A stretch of DNA of 64,000 bases from Streptomyces sp. Je 1-332 (GCF_040730185.1 NZ_CP160402.1:7254001-7318000), one strand, 5' to 3'. Shown: positions 41,285 to 50,000, counted from the stretch's first letter. Notes: generated by a model not told the origin, from the sequence alone. Numbers and translations: made by a program.

Positions 41285-43784
41285 CAGCGAGGTCAGCGAG
41301 GTCCGACACCGCACCGCCGCCCAATGGGACCCCCTACGTCTGGGAGTTCAACCCGCGCCGGGCCCGGACGAGACCGTCGACCTGCCGCTGACGGAGTACC
41401 TCACGCGTCCGCATGACGAGACTCTGCGGCAGCGGCTGGCACGCACGGCGGCCACGGACGACGCGGCCTTCGTCCTGTTGGTCGGCCGTTCCGCGAGCGG
41501 CAAGACCCGTGCCGTCTATGAGGCGGTAGCGGCAGTCCTGCCCGACTGGCCCGTGGTGCACCCGGCGGACGCGGACGAAGTGGCCGCGTGGATCGAGGCG
41601 TCGCGCATCGGCCCGCGCACCGTGCTGTGGCTGGACGAGGCCCAGAGGTATCTGAGCGGCGGCCCAGGCGAGCGTGCCGCCAGGGCGCTGGGCCGACTGC
41701 TCGACCAGGTCGCGCCGCTCGCCGTGGTGGGCACCATGTGGCCGGAACACCTGAGGCGACTGACACAGGGCCGAAAGGACAGCGGGGACGAGTCGCCGCA
41801 CACCCGGGCGCTGTTGACGGGACGCCACTCGAAGATCACGGTGCCGGACACGCTGTCCGGTGGTTCCCCGGCCGTCGCCGCTGCGGCGGCCCGCGACCCG
41901 CGCCTGGCCGCCGCCGTACGGGCCGCCGGAGCCGGTAACCGTGTGCTTCAACATCTCACTGGAGGGCCGGAGTTGGTCCGCAACTGGGAGATGGGCCCCG
42001 GGCAGTGGTATTCCGAGTCCGAGCACGCCGTACTGACGGCGGCCGTCGAAGCGCGCAGGCTCGGCCACGCGAGTGCGGTACCGGCCCGTCTGCTGATGGA
42101 GGTCGCCGCGGGGTTCATGGACGCCACCGCCCGCGCGACCGCCGGCAAGGAGTGGTTCCCGGCAGCCATCAGCGCGCTGACCACTCCGGCAGGCGGTCCG
42201 GTGCCGCTGATCGCGGAGCGGTACGCGAGCGATGTCGGCGACCCCGACAGCTACCGGCCGGACGACTACCTCGAGCAGCACATACGCCGGGTCAGAGCGC
42301 ATCGGGCGCCACCGGCCGGGTTCTGGACCGGTGCGGCCCACGCCAGGACCGCCGATGACCTCTACGCCCTCGGAGGCGCCGCCGAGCTGCGGCGCCGCTA
42401 CAGCTGTGCCGCCGTGCTGTACAAAGGCGCCGTCGACAAGGGGCACAGCAGGGCCCGGGCCGTCTGGGCCGTACTGCGGGAGACCACGGACGGGACGGCC
42501 GCCGCCGAGGAGACGGCTGCCACGGATCCCCTCGCCTGGGCGGCCCTCGCAGTGTCACGGGAGTCCGAGGTAAAAGGCTCCGCCGCCTACGAGGCCTACC
42601 GTCGCGCGGCCGAGGCAGGCGATGTGTGGGCCTGGTCGGCCATGGCCCGGATCCGTGAGGAGGAGGGGGACCCGGCCGCCGCGGACGACGTTGCCGCCCT
42701 GGCGGCGGCATCGGGGCAGGCGCTGGCCTGGCGGACGCTCGGCCGCATGCGCGCGGCCCACGGCCCGGCGGCGGCCAAGGCGTTCGCGCAGGCCGTGATG
42801 GCCGGCGACGGGTGGGGTCACATGGGCCTCGCGCAGGTTGCCGAAAGCGACGGGGACCTCGCTTCGGCGGTGGAGCACGCCACCCGGGCGGCCGATGCGG
42901 GCGTCACCGCGGCCTGGGCGCGTCTGGTACGGCTGCACTGGTCGCTCGGTGATCACGCGTCAGCCGTGGCGGCGGCCACGGGCGGCGCGGACGTGGGCAC
43001 CCCCGAGGGTTGGTCGCTGCTGGCTCAACTGCGCAACGAGGCGAATGACGTGTCGGGAGCGGCCGCCGCTCATCGCGCGGCGGCCGCCCTGGGCTTCGGC
43101 GCGGCCTGGCGCGAACTGGCTCTGCTCGCCGACTCGGACGGCGACAGCGTCGCCGCAGAGGAGGCGGCGGGGCAATCGGCGCGCATCGGCGACCCGGATG
43201 CCTGGACCGCGCTGGCCGAGGCCCGCGCGGAGCGCGGATTCGACGCGGGCGCCGCGCGTGCCGCGGCGGAGGCGGCCCGTGCTGGTGACGTGGAGGCCTG
43301 GATCACGCTGGCGCGCGGCCGGGAACGCGCCGGGAACGCCGAGGGTGCGGAGCTCGCCGCCGACCTCGCCGCCGAACGCGGCTCCCCCGCGGCTTGGGCT
43401 GCGCTGTCCCGGATGCGGGAGCGGGCGGGGGACCGGGACGGGTCCCGGCGAGCGGTGCTCCGGGCCGACGCTCTCGGCGCCTCCGACGCCTGGACCGCAC
43501 TGGGCCGCGTGCGCGAGGAACTGGGAGACACCGCGGCCGCCGAACGCGCCTACATCCGAGGCTGCACGGCCGGCGACACGGAGGCGCACGCCTTGCTCGG
43601 CGCCCTGTACCTGGAACAGGGGCGTTCGCACGAGGCCTGTGCCGCCTACCGGTCGGCCGTGGACGCGGGACTGGCCGACGCGTGGGAAGGTTTACTGTCG
43701 GCGCTGGCGGCCCAGGCGCCCCGCGCGACTTCCGCGCAGACGGTGCGCCGACTGCGCACGACGGGACTGTCGGCGGAGGGGTGA
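41277..43784 (+). CDS. P-loop NTPase with C-terminal helical (TPR/Sel1-like) repeats
   Basis: The product is 835 residues. Walker A GRSASGKT is at 70-77, Walker B TVLWLDE at 115-121, with VVGTMW as sensor-like strand; the NTPase spans about 60-330. From about 360 to 825 there are a dozen helical repeats of about 35 residues with the recurrent pattern AWxxLAxxRxxxGDxxxA (for example DAWTALAEARAERGFDAGAA). The design (regulatory NTPase plus repeat sensor) is STAND-like. Translated with the STAS protein. Possible roles are stress signalling or a defence sensor; neither is proven. No obvious effector domain is fused. Confidence 0.85.
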   Translation: MSDSEVSEVRHRTAAQWDPLRLGVQPAPGPDETVDLPLTEYLTRPHDETLRQRLARTAATDDAAFVLLVGRSASGKTRAVYEAVAAVLPDWPVVHPADADEVAAWIEASRIGPRTVLWLDEAQRYLSGGPGERAARALGRLLDQVAPLAVVGTMWPEHLRRLTQGRKDSGDESPHTRALLTGRHSKITVPDTLSGGSPAVAAAAARDPRLAAAVRAAGAGNRVLQHLTGGPELVRNWEMGPGQWYSESEHAVLTAAVEARRLGHASAVPARLLMEVAAGFMDATARATAGKEWFPAAISALTTPAGGPVPLIAERYASDVGDPDSYRPDDYLEQHIRRVRAHRAPPAGFWTGAAHARTADDLYALGGAAELRRRYSCAAVLYKGAVDKGHSRARAVWAVLRETTDGTAAAEETAATDPLAWAALAVSRESEVKGSAAYEAYRRAAEAGDVWAWSAMARIREEEGDPAAADDVAALAAASGQALAWRTLGRMRAAHGPAAAKAFAQAVMAGDGWGHMGLAQVAESDGDLASAVEHATRAADAGVTAAWARLVRLHWSLGDHASAVAAATGGADVGTPEGWSLLAQLRNEANDVSGAAAAHRAAAALGFGAAWRELALLADSDGDSVAAEEAAGQSARIGDPDAWTALAEARAERGFDAGAARAAAEAARAGDVEAWITLARGRERAGNAEGAELAADLAAERGSPAAWAALSRMRERAGDRDGSRRAVLRADALGASDAWTALGRVREELGDTAAAERAYIRGCTAGDTEAHALLGALYLEQGRSHEACAAYRSAVDAGLADAWEGLLSALAAQAPRATSAQTVRRLRTTGLSAEG

Positions 43785-43829
43785 GAGTCCGGCCCGGCCG
43801 CCGTCGCACCGTTCACCAAAACCAGGCTG

Positions 43830-44222
43830 TCACGCGCTCGCACCGGTGCGGGCAAAGAGGCAGAACAGGTGGCCCGCTGGGTCGCACAGGACGCGTACAT
43901 CGGCCTGAGGTTGGAAGTCCGCCACGGTCGCCCCCAGAGCAACGGCCTGCTCGACGGCTGCTGACAGATCGTTCACCTCGATGTCCAGATGCATCATCAT
44001 CTGCTGCTCCGACCGTGTGGAAGGCCACTGCGGACGTGCGAAGAGTGACTCCGTCTGGAACGACAGTCCAGCGCTGCCGTCCGGCGCCGCGATCTCGACC
44101 CAGCCCGGTTCTTCCTTCCGCACCGGCCACCCGAGAAGGTCCTGGTAGAACCGCGCCAGCTCATGGGCGTTCGGCGCGTCAAGAGTGGTCGCGACCAACG
44201 TGAAACGCGGTGGGGGCTTCAT
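43830..44222 (-). CDS. VOC-superfamily single-domain protein
   Basis: The product is 130 residues. The two beta-alpha-beta-beta-beta units run from FTLVATTLDAPNAHELARFY to WVEIAAPDGSAGLSFQTESL, and from MMMHLDIEVNDLSAAVEQAV to LCDPAGHLFCLFARTG. The motif DPAGHLFCL with His is typical of the glyoxalase-like family. Small molecule binding or resistance is possible; substrate unknown. Confidence 0.85.
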   Translation of the reverse strand: MKPPPRFTLVATTLDAPNAHELARFYQDLLGWPVRKEEPGWVEIAAPDGSAGLSFQTESLFARPQWPSTRSEQQMMMHLDIEVNDLSAAVEQAVALGATVADFQPQADVRVLCDPAGHLFCLFARTGASA

Positions 44223-44291
44223 GCGGTGCTGTTACCCGGTTCCGCTGGCAACAGACCTGAGCCGCAGCGAGCGCGAAAGGGGTGGAGCGCC

Positions 44292-45404
44292 TCAGTTGTT
44301 GGAGGTGCGCCCTCGGTCAGAGGCTGAGGGCGCGTTCGCTGCCGCGGCGGCCTCGGCCTTGGCGTCGCTCACCGCGGCGTCGGCTTGCTTCGCGGCCTCG
44401 TCGGCGGCCGCGGCAGCATCGAGTGAAGGCGGTGGTTCTGCCTCGAGCTCCGCGGTCCGGTCTGTGTCCGAGGTGTCACCAGGGCCGGCGGCGTTGGCGT
44501 TCTCGGATTGCGCGGCCTTGGGCAGGCCCGTGGAAGACTGGTCGCCGAACGCGCTGGTGACGGTGCGAACGGCCTCGGTCAGCTCCCCTGGGATCACCCA
44601 GAACGTGTTGTTGTCGCTCTTGGCCAGGTGCGGAAGCGTCTCAAGGTATTTGTAGGCGAGGATCTTCGGGTCGGCGTTGTTGCGGTGGACGGCCTGGAAG
44701 ACCCGCTCCACTGCCTTTGCCTCGCCGTCCGCCCGCAGAATCATGGCTTGCTGAGTGCCCTGTGCTTCGAGGATGTCCTTCTGCTTCGTACCTTCCGCAG
44801 TGAGGATCTTGGCTTGCCGTTCCCCTTCGGCGTGCAGGATGGCCGCGCGCTTGTCACGCTCGGCCCGCATCTGCTTCTCCATCGCCTCTTTGATGGTGTT
44901 CGGCGGATCGATGGCTTTGATCTCGACTCGGTTCACCCGGATTCCCCACTTTCCGGTGGCATCGTCGAGGACCGTGCGGAGCCGGGCGTTGATCTCCTCG
45001 CGTGAGGTGAGGGTGCCCTCGAGGTCCATGCTGCCGATGACGTTGCGCAGCGTGGTCACCGTGAGCTGATCGATCGCCTGGAGGTAATCAGCGACTTCGT
45101 ACGCTGCCGCCCGCGGATCGGTCACCTGGTAGTAGAGCACCGTGTCGATGTTCACCACGAGGTTGTCCTCGGTGATCACCGGCTTGGGTTCGGACGAGTA
45201 CACCTGCTCGCGCACGTCGAGTTTGGTGTTGATGCGGTCTGCCACCGGCATGACGAGATTCAGGCCGGGTTGCAGCGTCCGGCGATAGCGGCCGAACCTC
45301 TCGATGTTGTAGCGGCGTGCCTGCGGGACGATCCGCACAGTGGAGGCCACGAGGAAGACGACGACAAGCGCCGCCACGAGAATCAGAATGACAACCGGAC
45401 CCAT
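44292..45404 (-). CDS. SPFH/Band-7 (stomatin-like) membrane protein
   Basis: The product is 370 residues. An N-terminal TM helix (VVILILVAALVVVFLVASTV) precedes the Band-7 domain (VPQARRYNIERFGRYRRTLQ, TEDNLVVNIDTVLYYQVTDP, TVTTLRNVIGSMDLEGTLTS). A long coiled coil (EKQMRAERDKRAAILHAEGE, then RQAKILTAEGTKQKDILEAQ) follows. The last 80 residues are Ala/Asp/Glu-rich and disordered. Stomatin-like proteins oligomerise into membrane microdomains. The next gene upstream on this strand encodes NfeD, the standard partner. Confidence 0.93.
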   Translation of the reverse strand: MGPVVILILVAALVVVFLVASTVRIVPQARRYNIERFGRYRRTLQPGLNLVMPVADRINTKLDVREQVYSSEPKPVITEDNLVVNIDTVLYYQVTDPRAAAYEVADYLQAIDQLTVTTLRNVIGSMDLEGTLTSREEINARLRTVLDDATGKWGIRVNRVEIKAIDPPNTIKEAMEKQMRAERDKRAAILHAEGERQAKILTAEGTKQKDILEAQGTQQAMILRADGEAKAVERVFQAVHRNNADPKILAYKYLETLPHLAKSDNNTFWVIPGELTEAVRTVTSAFGDQSSTGLPKAAQSENANAAGPGDTSDTDRTAELEAEPPPSLDAAAAADEAAKQADAAVSDAKAEAAAAANAPSASDRGRTSNN

Positions 45405-45427
45405 ACTGCCTCCGATGTTCTGTCTTC

Positions 45428-45475
45428 AGCCGATCATGGAAGGAGCTCGCGAGCCGATCATGGAAGGAGCTCGCG
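45428..45475. repeat. 24-bp tandem duplication at the end of the nfeD-like gene
   Basis: AGCCGATCATGGAAGGAGCT-CGCG occurs twice without a gap (45428-45451 and 45452-45475), identical in both copies. On the minus strand each copy carries the codons RELLP and a stop, so the duplication does not change the protein end. Confidence 0.9.
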
Positions 45476-45895
45476 GGGGTAGACAACAGCTATCGCGCCT
45501 TCGATCTCCATCACATCCACCAGCGCTCCCACAGGGATCACATGGCTTTCGTCGAGAGCGCGGGCGGACCATGGTTCGCCGGAGAGTTTGATCAGTCCGC
45601 GGGTCGCGGTGACTTCCTGCATCACCTCGGCCCGCTTGCCGATCAGTGCGTCGCTGCCCTCGTTGGTGAGGGGCGTCTGTGCCATGTGCCGCAGGGCCAC
45701 AGGGCGGACAAGGAGGAGGCCCGCGGCCGCGGCCGCTGCGAGCGCCAGGAGCTGGCCGAAAACGCCGATGCCCAAGCCGGCGACCACGGCGGCAACCAAA
45801 GCGGCACCCGCCAGCAGCCCGAAAACCAGCGTCAGGGTGAAAAACTCCACGGCACCTAGCGCCGCGGCGGCGAACAACCACAGGAACCACGGCAT
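45458..45895 (-). CDS. NfeD-like membrane protein
   Basis: The product is 145 residues. Three TM helices fill residues 1-70 (PWFLWLFAAAALGAVEFFTL, LVFGLLAGAALVAAVVAGLG, LALAAAAAAGLLLVRPVALR). The C-terminal OB-fold (LIGKRAEVMQEVTATRGLIK, WSARALDESHVIPVGALVDV) matches the short NfeD class. NfeD partners stomatin in membrane quality control. It lies 54 nt upstream of the SPFH gene in the same orientation. The last codons fall in a 24-bp tandem duplication. Confidence 0.9.
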   Translation of the reverse strand: MPWFLWLFAAAALGAVEFFTLTLVFGLLAGAALVAAVVAGLGIGVFGQLLALAAAAAAGLLLVRPVALRHMAQTPLTNEGSDALIGKRAEVMQEVTATRGLIKLSGEPWSARALDESHVIPVGALVDVMEIEGAIAVVYPRELLP

Positions 45896-45958
45896 CGAAT
45901 TGGGCCTCTCTAACGGGGCTTATCCACCAATCTACCTCGAAGGAAGAGCGGAGACAGG

Positions 45959-46077
45959 CTCCCCGGCAAGGCCGTCACCGACCGCGAGGAGGAGATCCTC
46001 AAGCTCGTTGCCGGGGGCCACACCTCACAGGAGATCGCCGACGCGATGCCATCCGAGTCGGCCTCATCGAACCCTGA
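45959..46077 (+). pseudogene. Remnant of a LuxR-family regulator C-terminus
   Basis: One frame reads KAVTDREEEILKLVAGGHTS-QEIADA, the first two helices of a LuxR/NarL-type HTH. From 46043 another frame reads DAIRVGLIEP and stops (TGA 46075-46077), which resembles the last residues of such regulators. The recognition helix and about 25-30 codons between are missing, and nothing coding remains upstream. This is best explained as a decayed response-regulator gene with an internal deletion. Confidence 0.65.
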
Positions 46078-46210
46078 CCGCCGAAGCCCGGTCGGCGGTC
46101 CAGCAGTCCCAATGGACGTCTGTCCCCGAACACGCGACTCGTTGTAGGGTAGGAAAACAGCCCTTGACCTGCAAAAATGCGGGCAGGGAGCCAAATGGTG
46201 GGAGTGCCTC

Positions 46211-46651
46211 ATGATGCGCACCATGTTCAAGTCCAAGATCCACCGTGCCACGGTGACCCAGGCGGACCTGCACTACGTGGGATCCGTGACCATCGACGCC
46301 GACCTTCTCGACGCCGCCGACCTGCTGCCCGGCGAGCTCGTGCACATCGTCGACATCACCAACGGCGCCCGTCTGGAGACCTACACCATCGAGGGCGAGC
46401 GCGGCAGTGGCGTCATCGGGATCAACGGCGCGGCCGCGCACCTCGTGCACCCCGGCGACAGGGTGATCATCATCAGCTACGCCCAGGTCGACGACGCCGA
46501 GGCGCGCACTCTGCGGCCCAAGGTCGTGCACGTCGAAGGTGAGAACAACCGCGTCGTGGCCCTCGGCGACGACGCGGCGGCGCCGGTGCCGGGCGCCGAC
46601 GACATGGCCCGCAGCCCGCACGCGGTGCGAGACCTTCAGGAGAGCCGATGA
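46211..46651 (+). CDS. panD: Aspartate 1-decarboxylase (pyruvoyl enzyme)
   Basis: The product is 146 residues, slightly longer than the usual 126-139 because of the N- and C-ends. Hallmarks: [20 protein letters not shown], with the self-cleavage site Gly24-Ser25 that creates the pyruvoyl cofactor; [40 protein letters not shown]; and [20 protein letters not shown]. It converts L-aspartate to beta-alanine for pantothenate and CoA synthesis in the cytoplasm. Its stop overlaps the ATG of a GNAT gene by 4 nt. Confidence 0.97.
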   Translation: MMRTMFKSKIHRATVTQADLHYVGSVTIDADLLDAADLLPGELVHIVDITNGARLETYTIEGERGSGVIGINGAAAHLVHPGDRVIIISYAQVDDAEARTLRPKVVHVEGENNRVVALGDDAAAPVPGADDMARSPHAVRDLQESR

Positions 46652-46995
46652 GCAGTGGGATCGAGATGCGCGACGACCGGGCGCGCGGCGTCATCGAGGC
46701 GCGGGCGGACGGTGAAGTCGTCGGCCAGATCGTCTACTTCACGCTTGACGCACCCGAGTCCGCCCTCGTGCCCGTGCACACCGAAGTGGTGCCCGCGCAC
46801 GAGGGTGAGGGCATCGCGGGATCGCTGGCCAGGGAGCTCTACGCGATGGCGGCGCGGGAAGGCGTGGCCGTCGCGCCCCTGTGCCCGTACGTGGTGAAGT
46901 GGGCCGGGCGGCATCCCGATGAGGCGCCCGTAGCCTCCGGCGAGTTGGTCAGTGCCGCGCTGGCCAAGGTGAAGTCGGACCCGGCCGCATGGTGA
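46648..46995 (+). CDS. Small GNAT-type acetyltransferase coupled to panD
   Basis: The product is 115 residues. The short GNAT fold of the YjdJ/COG2388 type: [40 protein letters not shown] (acetyl-CoA loop EGEGIAG) and [19 protein letters not shown]. The conserved C-P-Y-V motif is typical of this small family. It overlaps panD by 4 nt and the racemase-like gene by 7 nt. In enterobacteria PanD maturation needs an unrelated GNAT protein (PanZ/PanM); whether this one plays a similar part is open. Confidence 0.88.
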   Translation: MSSGIEMRDDRARGVIEARADGEVVGQIVYFTLDAPESALVPVHTEVVPAHEGEGIAGSLARELYAMAAREGVAVAPLCPYVVKWAGRHPDEAPVASGELVSAALAKVKSDPAAW

Positions 46996-47648
46996 GCGCG
47001 ACACTCGCCCTGCTGCACACATCGCCCGTGCACGTCCCCGTCTTCGAGCGGCTGCGGGACGAGGACCACCCGGGACTCGACCTGCGCCATCTCGTCCATG
47101 AGGACCTGCTCGCGCGGGCCCGCGTCGAGGGTCCCGACGCGGTGGCCGACGACATCCAGGAACTTCTGGAGCAGGCCGTCGACGAGGGGGCCGACCTCGT
47201 CCTGTGCACCTGCTCGACCATCGGCGCCGTCACCGAGGCCCGCGCCGCTGCCGTCGGCGTGCCCCTCGTGCGGGTCGACCGGCCCATGGCGGCCGCCGCC
47301 GTGGCCGCGGGGCGGTCCGTGGCCGTCGTCGCCACGCTGGAGAGCACCCTGGCGCCGACCCGCGCCCTGGTCGAGGAGGAGGCGGCCCGCGCCGGGCGGC
47401 CCGTCGACGTCACGACGGTCCTCGTGGCGGGCGCCTGGCAGCGGTTCGAGGCCGGCGACAGGGAAGGCCACGTACGCCTGATCGCGGAGGCCGTCGACGC
47501 CCTGGAAGGCGTCGACTCCGTCGTCCTCGCCCAGGCGTCCATGGCGGACGCGGCGGACCGCGCCACCCTCCCCGTACCGGTCATCTCCAGCCCGCGCCCT
47601 GGGCTGCGTGCGGCCGTTCTCCGGTGTGGGGAGGAGAGCAAGTCGTAG
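46989..47648 (+). CDS. Aspartate/glutamate racemase-family protein with one catalytic Cys motif
   Basis: The product is 219 residues. First half: TLALLHTSPVHVPVFERLRD, then LVLCTCSTIGA (C73/C75), the first catalytic-cysteine region, and VGVPLVRVDRPMAAAAVAAG. In the second half the place of the second cysteine reads VVLAQASMADAA, with no Cys. A two-base racemase is therefore unlikely; a decarboxylase-like (arylmalonate decarboxylase) or other one-Cys reaction is possible. It ends the panD operon, overlapping the GNAT gene by 7 nt. Confidence 0.82.
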   Translation: MVSATLALLHTSPVHVPVFERLRDEDHPGLDLRHLVHEDLLARARVEGPDAVADDIQELLEQAVDEGADLVLCTCSTIGAVTEARAAAVGVPLVRVDRPMAAAAVAAGRSVAVVATLESTLAPTRALVEEEAARAGRPVDVTTVLVAGAWQRFEAGDREGHVRLIAEAVDALEGVDSVVLAQASMADAADRATLPVPVISSPRPGLRAAVLRCGEESKS

Positions 47649-47720
47649 GGTTGCAGCGGGAGTTGAGTGACCTATCGGCTCCCGCGTACCCCTTCGACCG
47701 CACACTTCACAGGAGCGGAC

Positions 47721-48167
47721 ATGGCGCAGCAGGACGAAGAGGCCGTGATCAGTCCTACGGGCTGGGTGGCCAAGCAGGCCCGCCTGTACGAGGAGTCGGG
47801 CGGCACGAAGGGCACCGGGGTGCAGGGTGTTCCCTGCCTGCTGCTCGACTACCGCGGACGGCGCACGGGGCAGTTGCGCCGCACCGTCCTGATCTACGGC
47901 CGCGATGGCGACGACTACCTCATCGTGGCCTCGAACGGCGGAGCCGACGAGCACCCGCTGTGGTACCGCAACCTCCTCGACGAGCCCGACGTACGGTTGC
48001 GCGTGGGCACCGAGGAGCGGTTCGCCGCCCGCGCCGAGACCCTGTCGCCCGAGGACAAGGCCAGGGTCTGGCCGGGCCTCGTCGAGATCTTCGCCCCCTA
48101 CGCGGACTACCAGGCCAAGACGGATCGCGACATCCCCGTAGTGCGGCTCAGGCGCACCGGGAACTGA
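47721..48167 (+). CDS. F420-dependent (Ddn-type) nitroreductase family protein
   Basis: The product is 148 residues. ATG 47721 has AGGAG 7 nt upstream. Split-barrel flavin fold: LYEESGGTKGTGVQGVPCLL, LDYRGRRTGQLRRTVLIYGR, DYLIVASNGGADEHPLWYRN, LLDEPDVRLRVGTEERFAAR. This is the deazaflavin (F420H2)-dependent nitroreductase family common in actinobacteria. It likely reduces quinones or enones with F420H2. Cytoplasmic; monocistronic. Confidence 0.92.
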   Translation: MAQQDEEAVISPTGWVAKQARLYEESGGTKGTGVQGVPCLLLDYRGRRTGQLRRTVLIYGRDGDDYLIVASNGGADEHPLWYRNLLDEPDVRLRVGTEERFAARAETLSPEDKARVWPGLVEIFAPYADYQAKTDRDIPVVRLRRTGN

Positions 48168-48263
48168 GGTCCGAGGGCTCAAGGACGCGTGGACTCGGCA
48201 GGCGTGGGCACGCGAGGCGGGAGAGAGTGGACACGACCGATCTCCGACCCCGATGGAGGAGAC

Positions 48264-48458
48264 ATGACCGTCCCGTACCCCGACCCCACGCCACCCAGGC
48301 CGATCCCCGACCCGGGCGGACCCAACCCGATGCCGGACCCCGAGCGCCCCACACCGGGCCCGGGCCCCGGCCCCGTGCCGCGGCCCACGCCGGACCCGCC
48401 GCCGACCCCGCTCCCGCCGCCGGGACCTGAGCCCGAGACCGAGCCCAAGCCGGTCTGA
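48264..48458 (+). CDS. Small proline-rich protein
   Basis: The product is 64 residues, nearly half Pro, with Asp/Glu spacing (TVPYPDPTPPRPIPDPGGPN). ATG 48264 has a perfect GGAGGA just upstream, which favours this reading. A Gly-rich frame on the opposite strand lacks one. No signal peptide or TM. Similar short Pro-rich proteins occur in Streptomyces without known function. Confidence 0.55.
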   Translation: MTVPYPDPTPPRPIPDPGGPNPMPDPERPTPGPGPGPVPRPTPDPPPTPLPPPGPEPETEPKPV

Positions 48459-48490
48459 CGGCGGGGGAGACGGACGGGCAGGGAGACGGG

Positions 48491-48533
48491 ACAGGCCCAG
48501 GCCTGCCGCAGGCCGCGGCAGGCCTGGGCCTGT
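48491..48533. terminator. 19-bp perfect hairpin (bidirectional terminator)
   Basis: ACAGGCCCAGGCCTGCCGC (48491-48509), loop AGGCC, and its exact complement (48515-48533) lie between the plus-strand proline-rich gene and the minus-strand gnd stop. One of the strongest hairpins in the window. Confidence 0.85.
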
Positions 48534-48557
48534 ACCTACTGGCAGGCCCTTCAGGCC

Positions 48558-50000
48558 CTAGGCCTGGACCTCCGAGCGGTCCCCGCCCCACAGCGTGTGG
48601 AACGACCCCTCGCGGTCCGTACGCCGATAGGTGTGCGCCCCGAAGTAGTCCCGCTGCCCCTGCGTGAGCGCGGCCGGCAGCCGGTCCGCGCGCAGCGCGT
48701 CGTAGTAGGCGAGGGCCGCCGAGAAGCCCGGCGTGGGGACCCCCTGCTGGGTGGCCGCGACCAGCACCGCCCGCCAGTCGTCCTGGGCCGCACCGATCTC
48801 CTGCGCGAACGTCTTGTCCGAGAGCAGGCTCGGCAGATCCGCGCGTGCGTCGTACGCGGCGCGGATTCGGTCAAGGAAGGCGGCCCGGATGATGCAGCCG
48901 CCGCGCCAGATGGCGGCGACCGCGCCCAGGTCGATGTCCCAGCCGTACTCCTCGCTGCCCGCGGCGACCTCGTGGAAGCCCTGCGTGTACGACACGATCT
49001 TCGACGCGTACAGCGCCTGCTCGACCTGGTCGGCGAACGCCGCGGCCTCCGACTCGGTCAGTGTCCGGGCCTTCGGGCCCGCCAAGTCCCTTGACACGGC
49101 CCGCAGTTCGGAGTGGCCCGACAGGGACCTCGCGAACACGGCCTCCGCGATGCCCGACACCGGAACGCCCAGGTCGAGGGCGATCTGCACGGTCCAGCGG
49201 CCGGTGCCCTTCTGCTCGGCCTGATCCTGGACCACGTCGACGAACGGCTCGCCCGTCGCGGCGTCCACGTGCTTGAGGACCTCCGCCGTGATCTCGATCA
49301 GGTAGGAATCGAGACGGCCGGTGTTCCAGGTGCGGAAGATGTCCGCGATCTGCGCGGGGGAGTAGCCCGCCACATCGCGCAGCAGCTGATAGGCCTCGGC
49401 GATCAGCTGCATGTCCGCGTACTCGATGCCGTTGTGCACCATCTTCACGAAGTGCCCCGCGCCGTCCGGGCCGACATGCGTGACGCACGGCGATCCGTCC
49501 TTCGCCTTCGCGGAGATCTTCTCCAGCATCGGACCGAGCGAGGCGTACGACTCCTCGGAGCCGCCCGGCATGATGCTCGGGCCGAGCAGCGACCCCTCCT
49601 CGCCGCCCGATACGCCGGTGCCGACGAAGTGGATGTCCTGTTCGCGCAGTTCACGCTCGCGGCGCCGGGTGTCCGCGAAGTGCGCGTTGCCGCCGTCGAT
49701 GATCATGTCGCCCGGCTCCATGAGCGGCGCGAACTCCTTGATCACGGCGTCCGTGGGCTCGCCCGCCTTCACCATGACGACGAGGCGGCGCGGGCGCTCC
49801 AGGGCCGCGACGAACTCCTTGGCGGTCTCGGTGGCGATGAAATCGCCCTCGTCGCCGAACTCCTCGACCAAGGCGTGGGTCTTGGCCGCCGTGCGGTTGT
49901 GCAGGGCGACGGTGTAGCCGTTGCGTGCGAAGTTCCGGGCCAGATTGCGCCCCATGACCGCGAGGCCGGTGACACCGATCTGGGCTGACGTGCTGCTCAT
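48558..50000 (-). CDS. gnd: 6-phosphogluconate dehydrogenase (decarboxylating)
   Basis: The product is 480 residues. ATG 50000 has AGGAG 8 nt upstream. NADP fold GVTGLAVMGRNLARNFARNG, substrate signature FVGTGVSGGEEGSLLGPSIM, catalytic lysine/His region GAGHFVKMVHNGIEYADMQL, and C-terminal dimer motifs DYFGAHTYRRTDREGSFHTL. Converts 6-phosphogluconate and NADP to ribulose 5-phosphate, CO2 and NADPH. The long form (about 470-480 residues) is the E. coli-type enzyme. Divergent from the CE7 esterase gene. Confidence 0.97.
   Translation of the reverse strand: MSSTSAQIGVTGLAVMGRNLARNFARNGYTVALHNRTAAKTHALVEEFGDEGDFIATETAKEFVAALERPRRLVVMVKAGEPTDAVIKEFAPLMEPGDMIIDGGNAHFADTRRRERELREQDIHFVGTGVSGGEEGSLLGPSIMPGGSEESYASLGPMLEKISAKAKDGSPCVTHVGPDGAGHFVKMVHNGIEYADMQLIAEAYQLLRDVAGYSPAQIADIFRTWNTGRLDSYLIEITAEVLKHVDAATGEPFVDVVQDQAEQKGTGRWTVQIALDLGVPVSGIAEAVFARSLSGHSELRAVSRDLAGPKARTLTESEAAAFADQVEQALYASKIVSYTQGFHEVAAGSEEYGWDIDLGAVAAIWRGGCIIRAAFLDRIRAAYDARADLPSLLSDKTFAQEIGAAQDDWRAVLVAATQQGVPTPGFSAALAYYDALRADRLPAALTQGQRDYFGAHTYRRTDREGSFHTLWGGDRSEVQA

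Noticed and set aside
44292..45895. SPFH/NfeD pair as a novel defence module
   Set aside because: This is a common conserved housekeeping pair; no effector or nuclease gene is near it.
48179..48448. Gly-rich minus-strand ORF opposite the proline-rich gene
   Set aside because: Lacks a ribosome site, while the plus-strand reading has GGAGGA just before its ATG.
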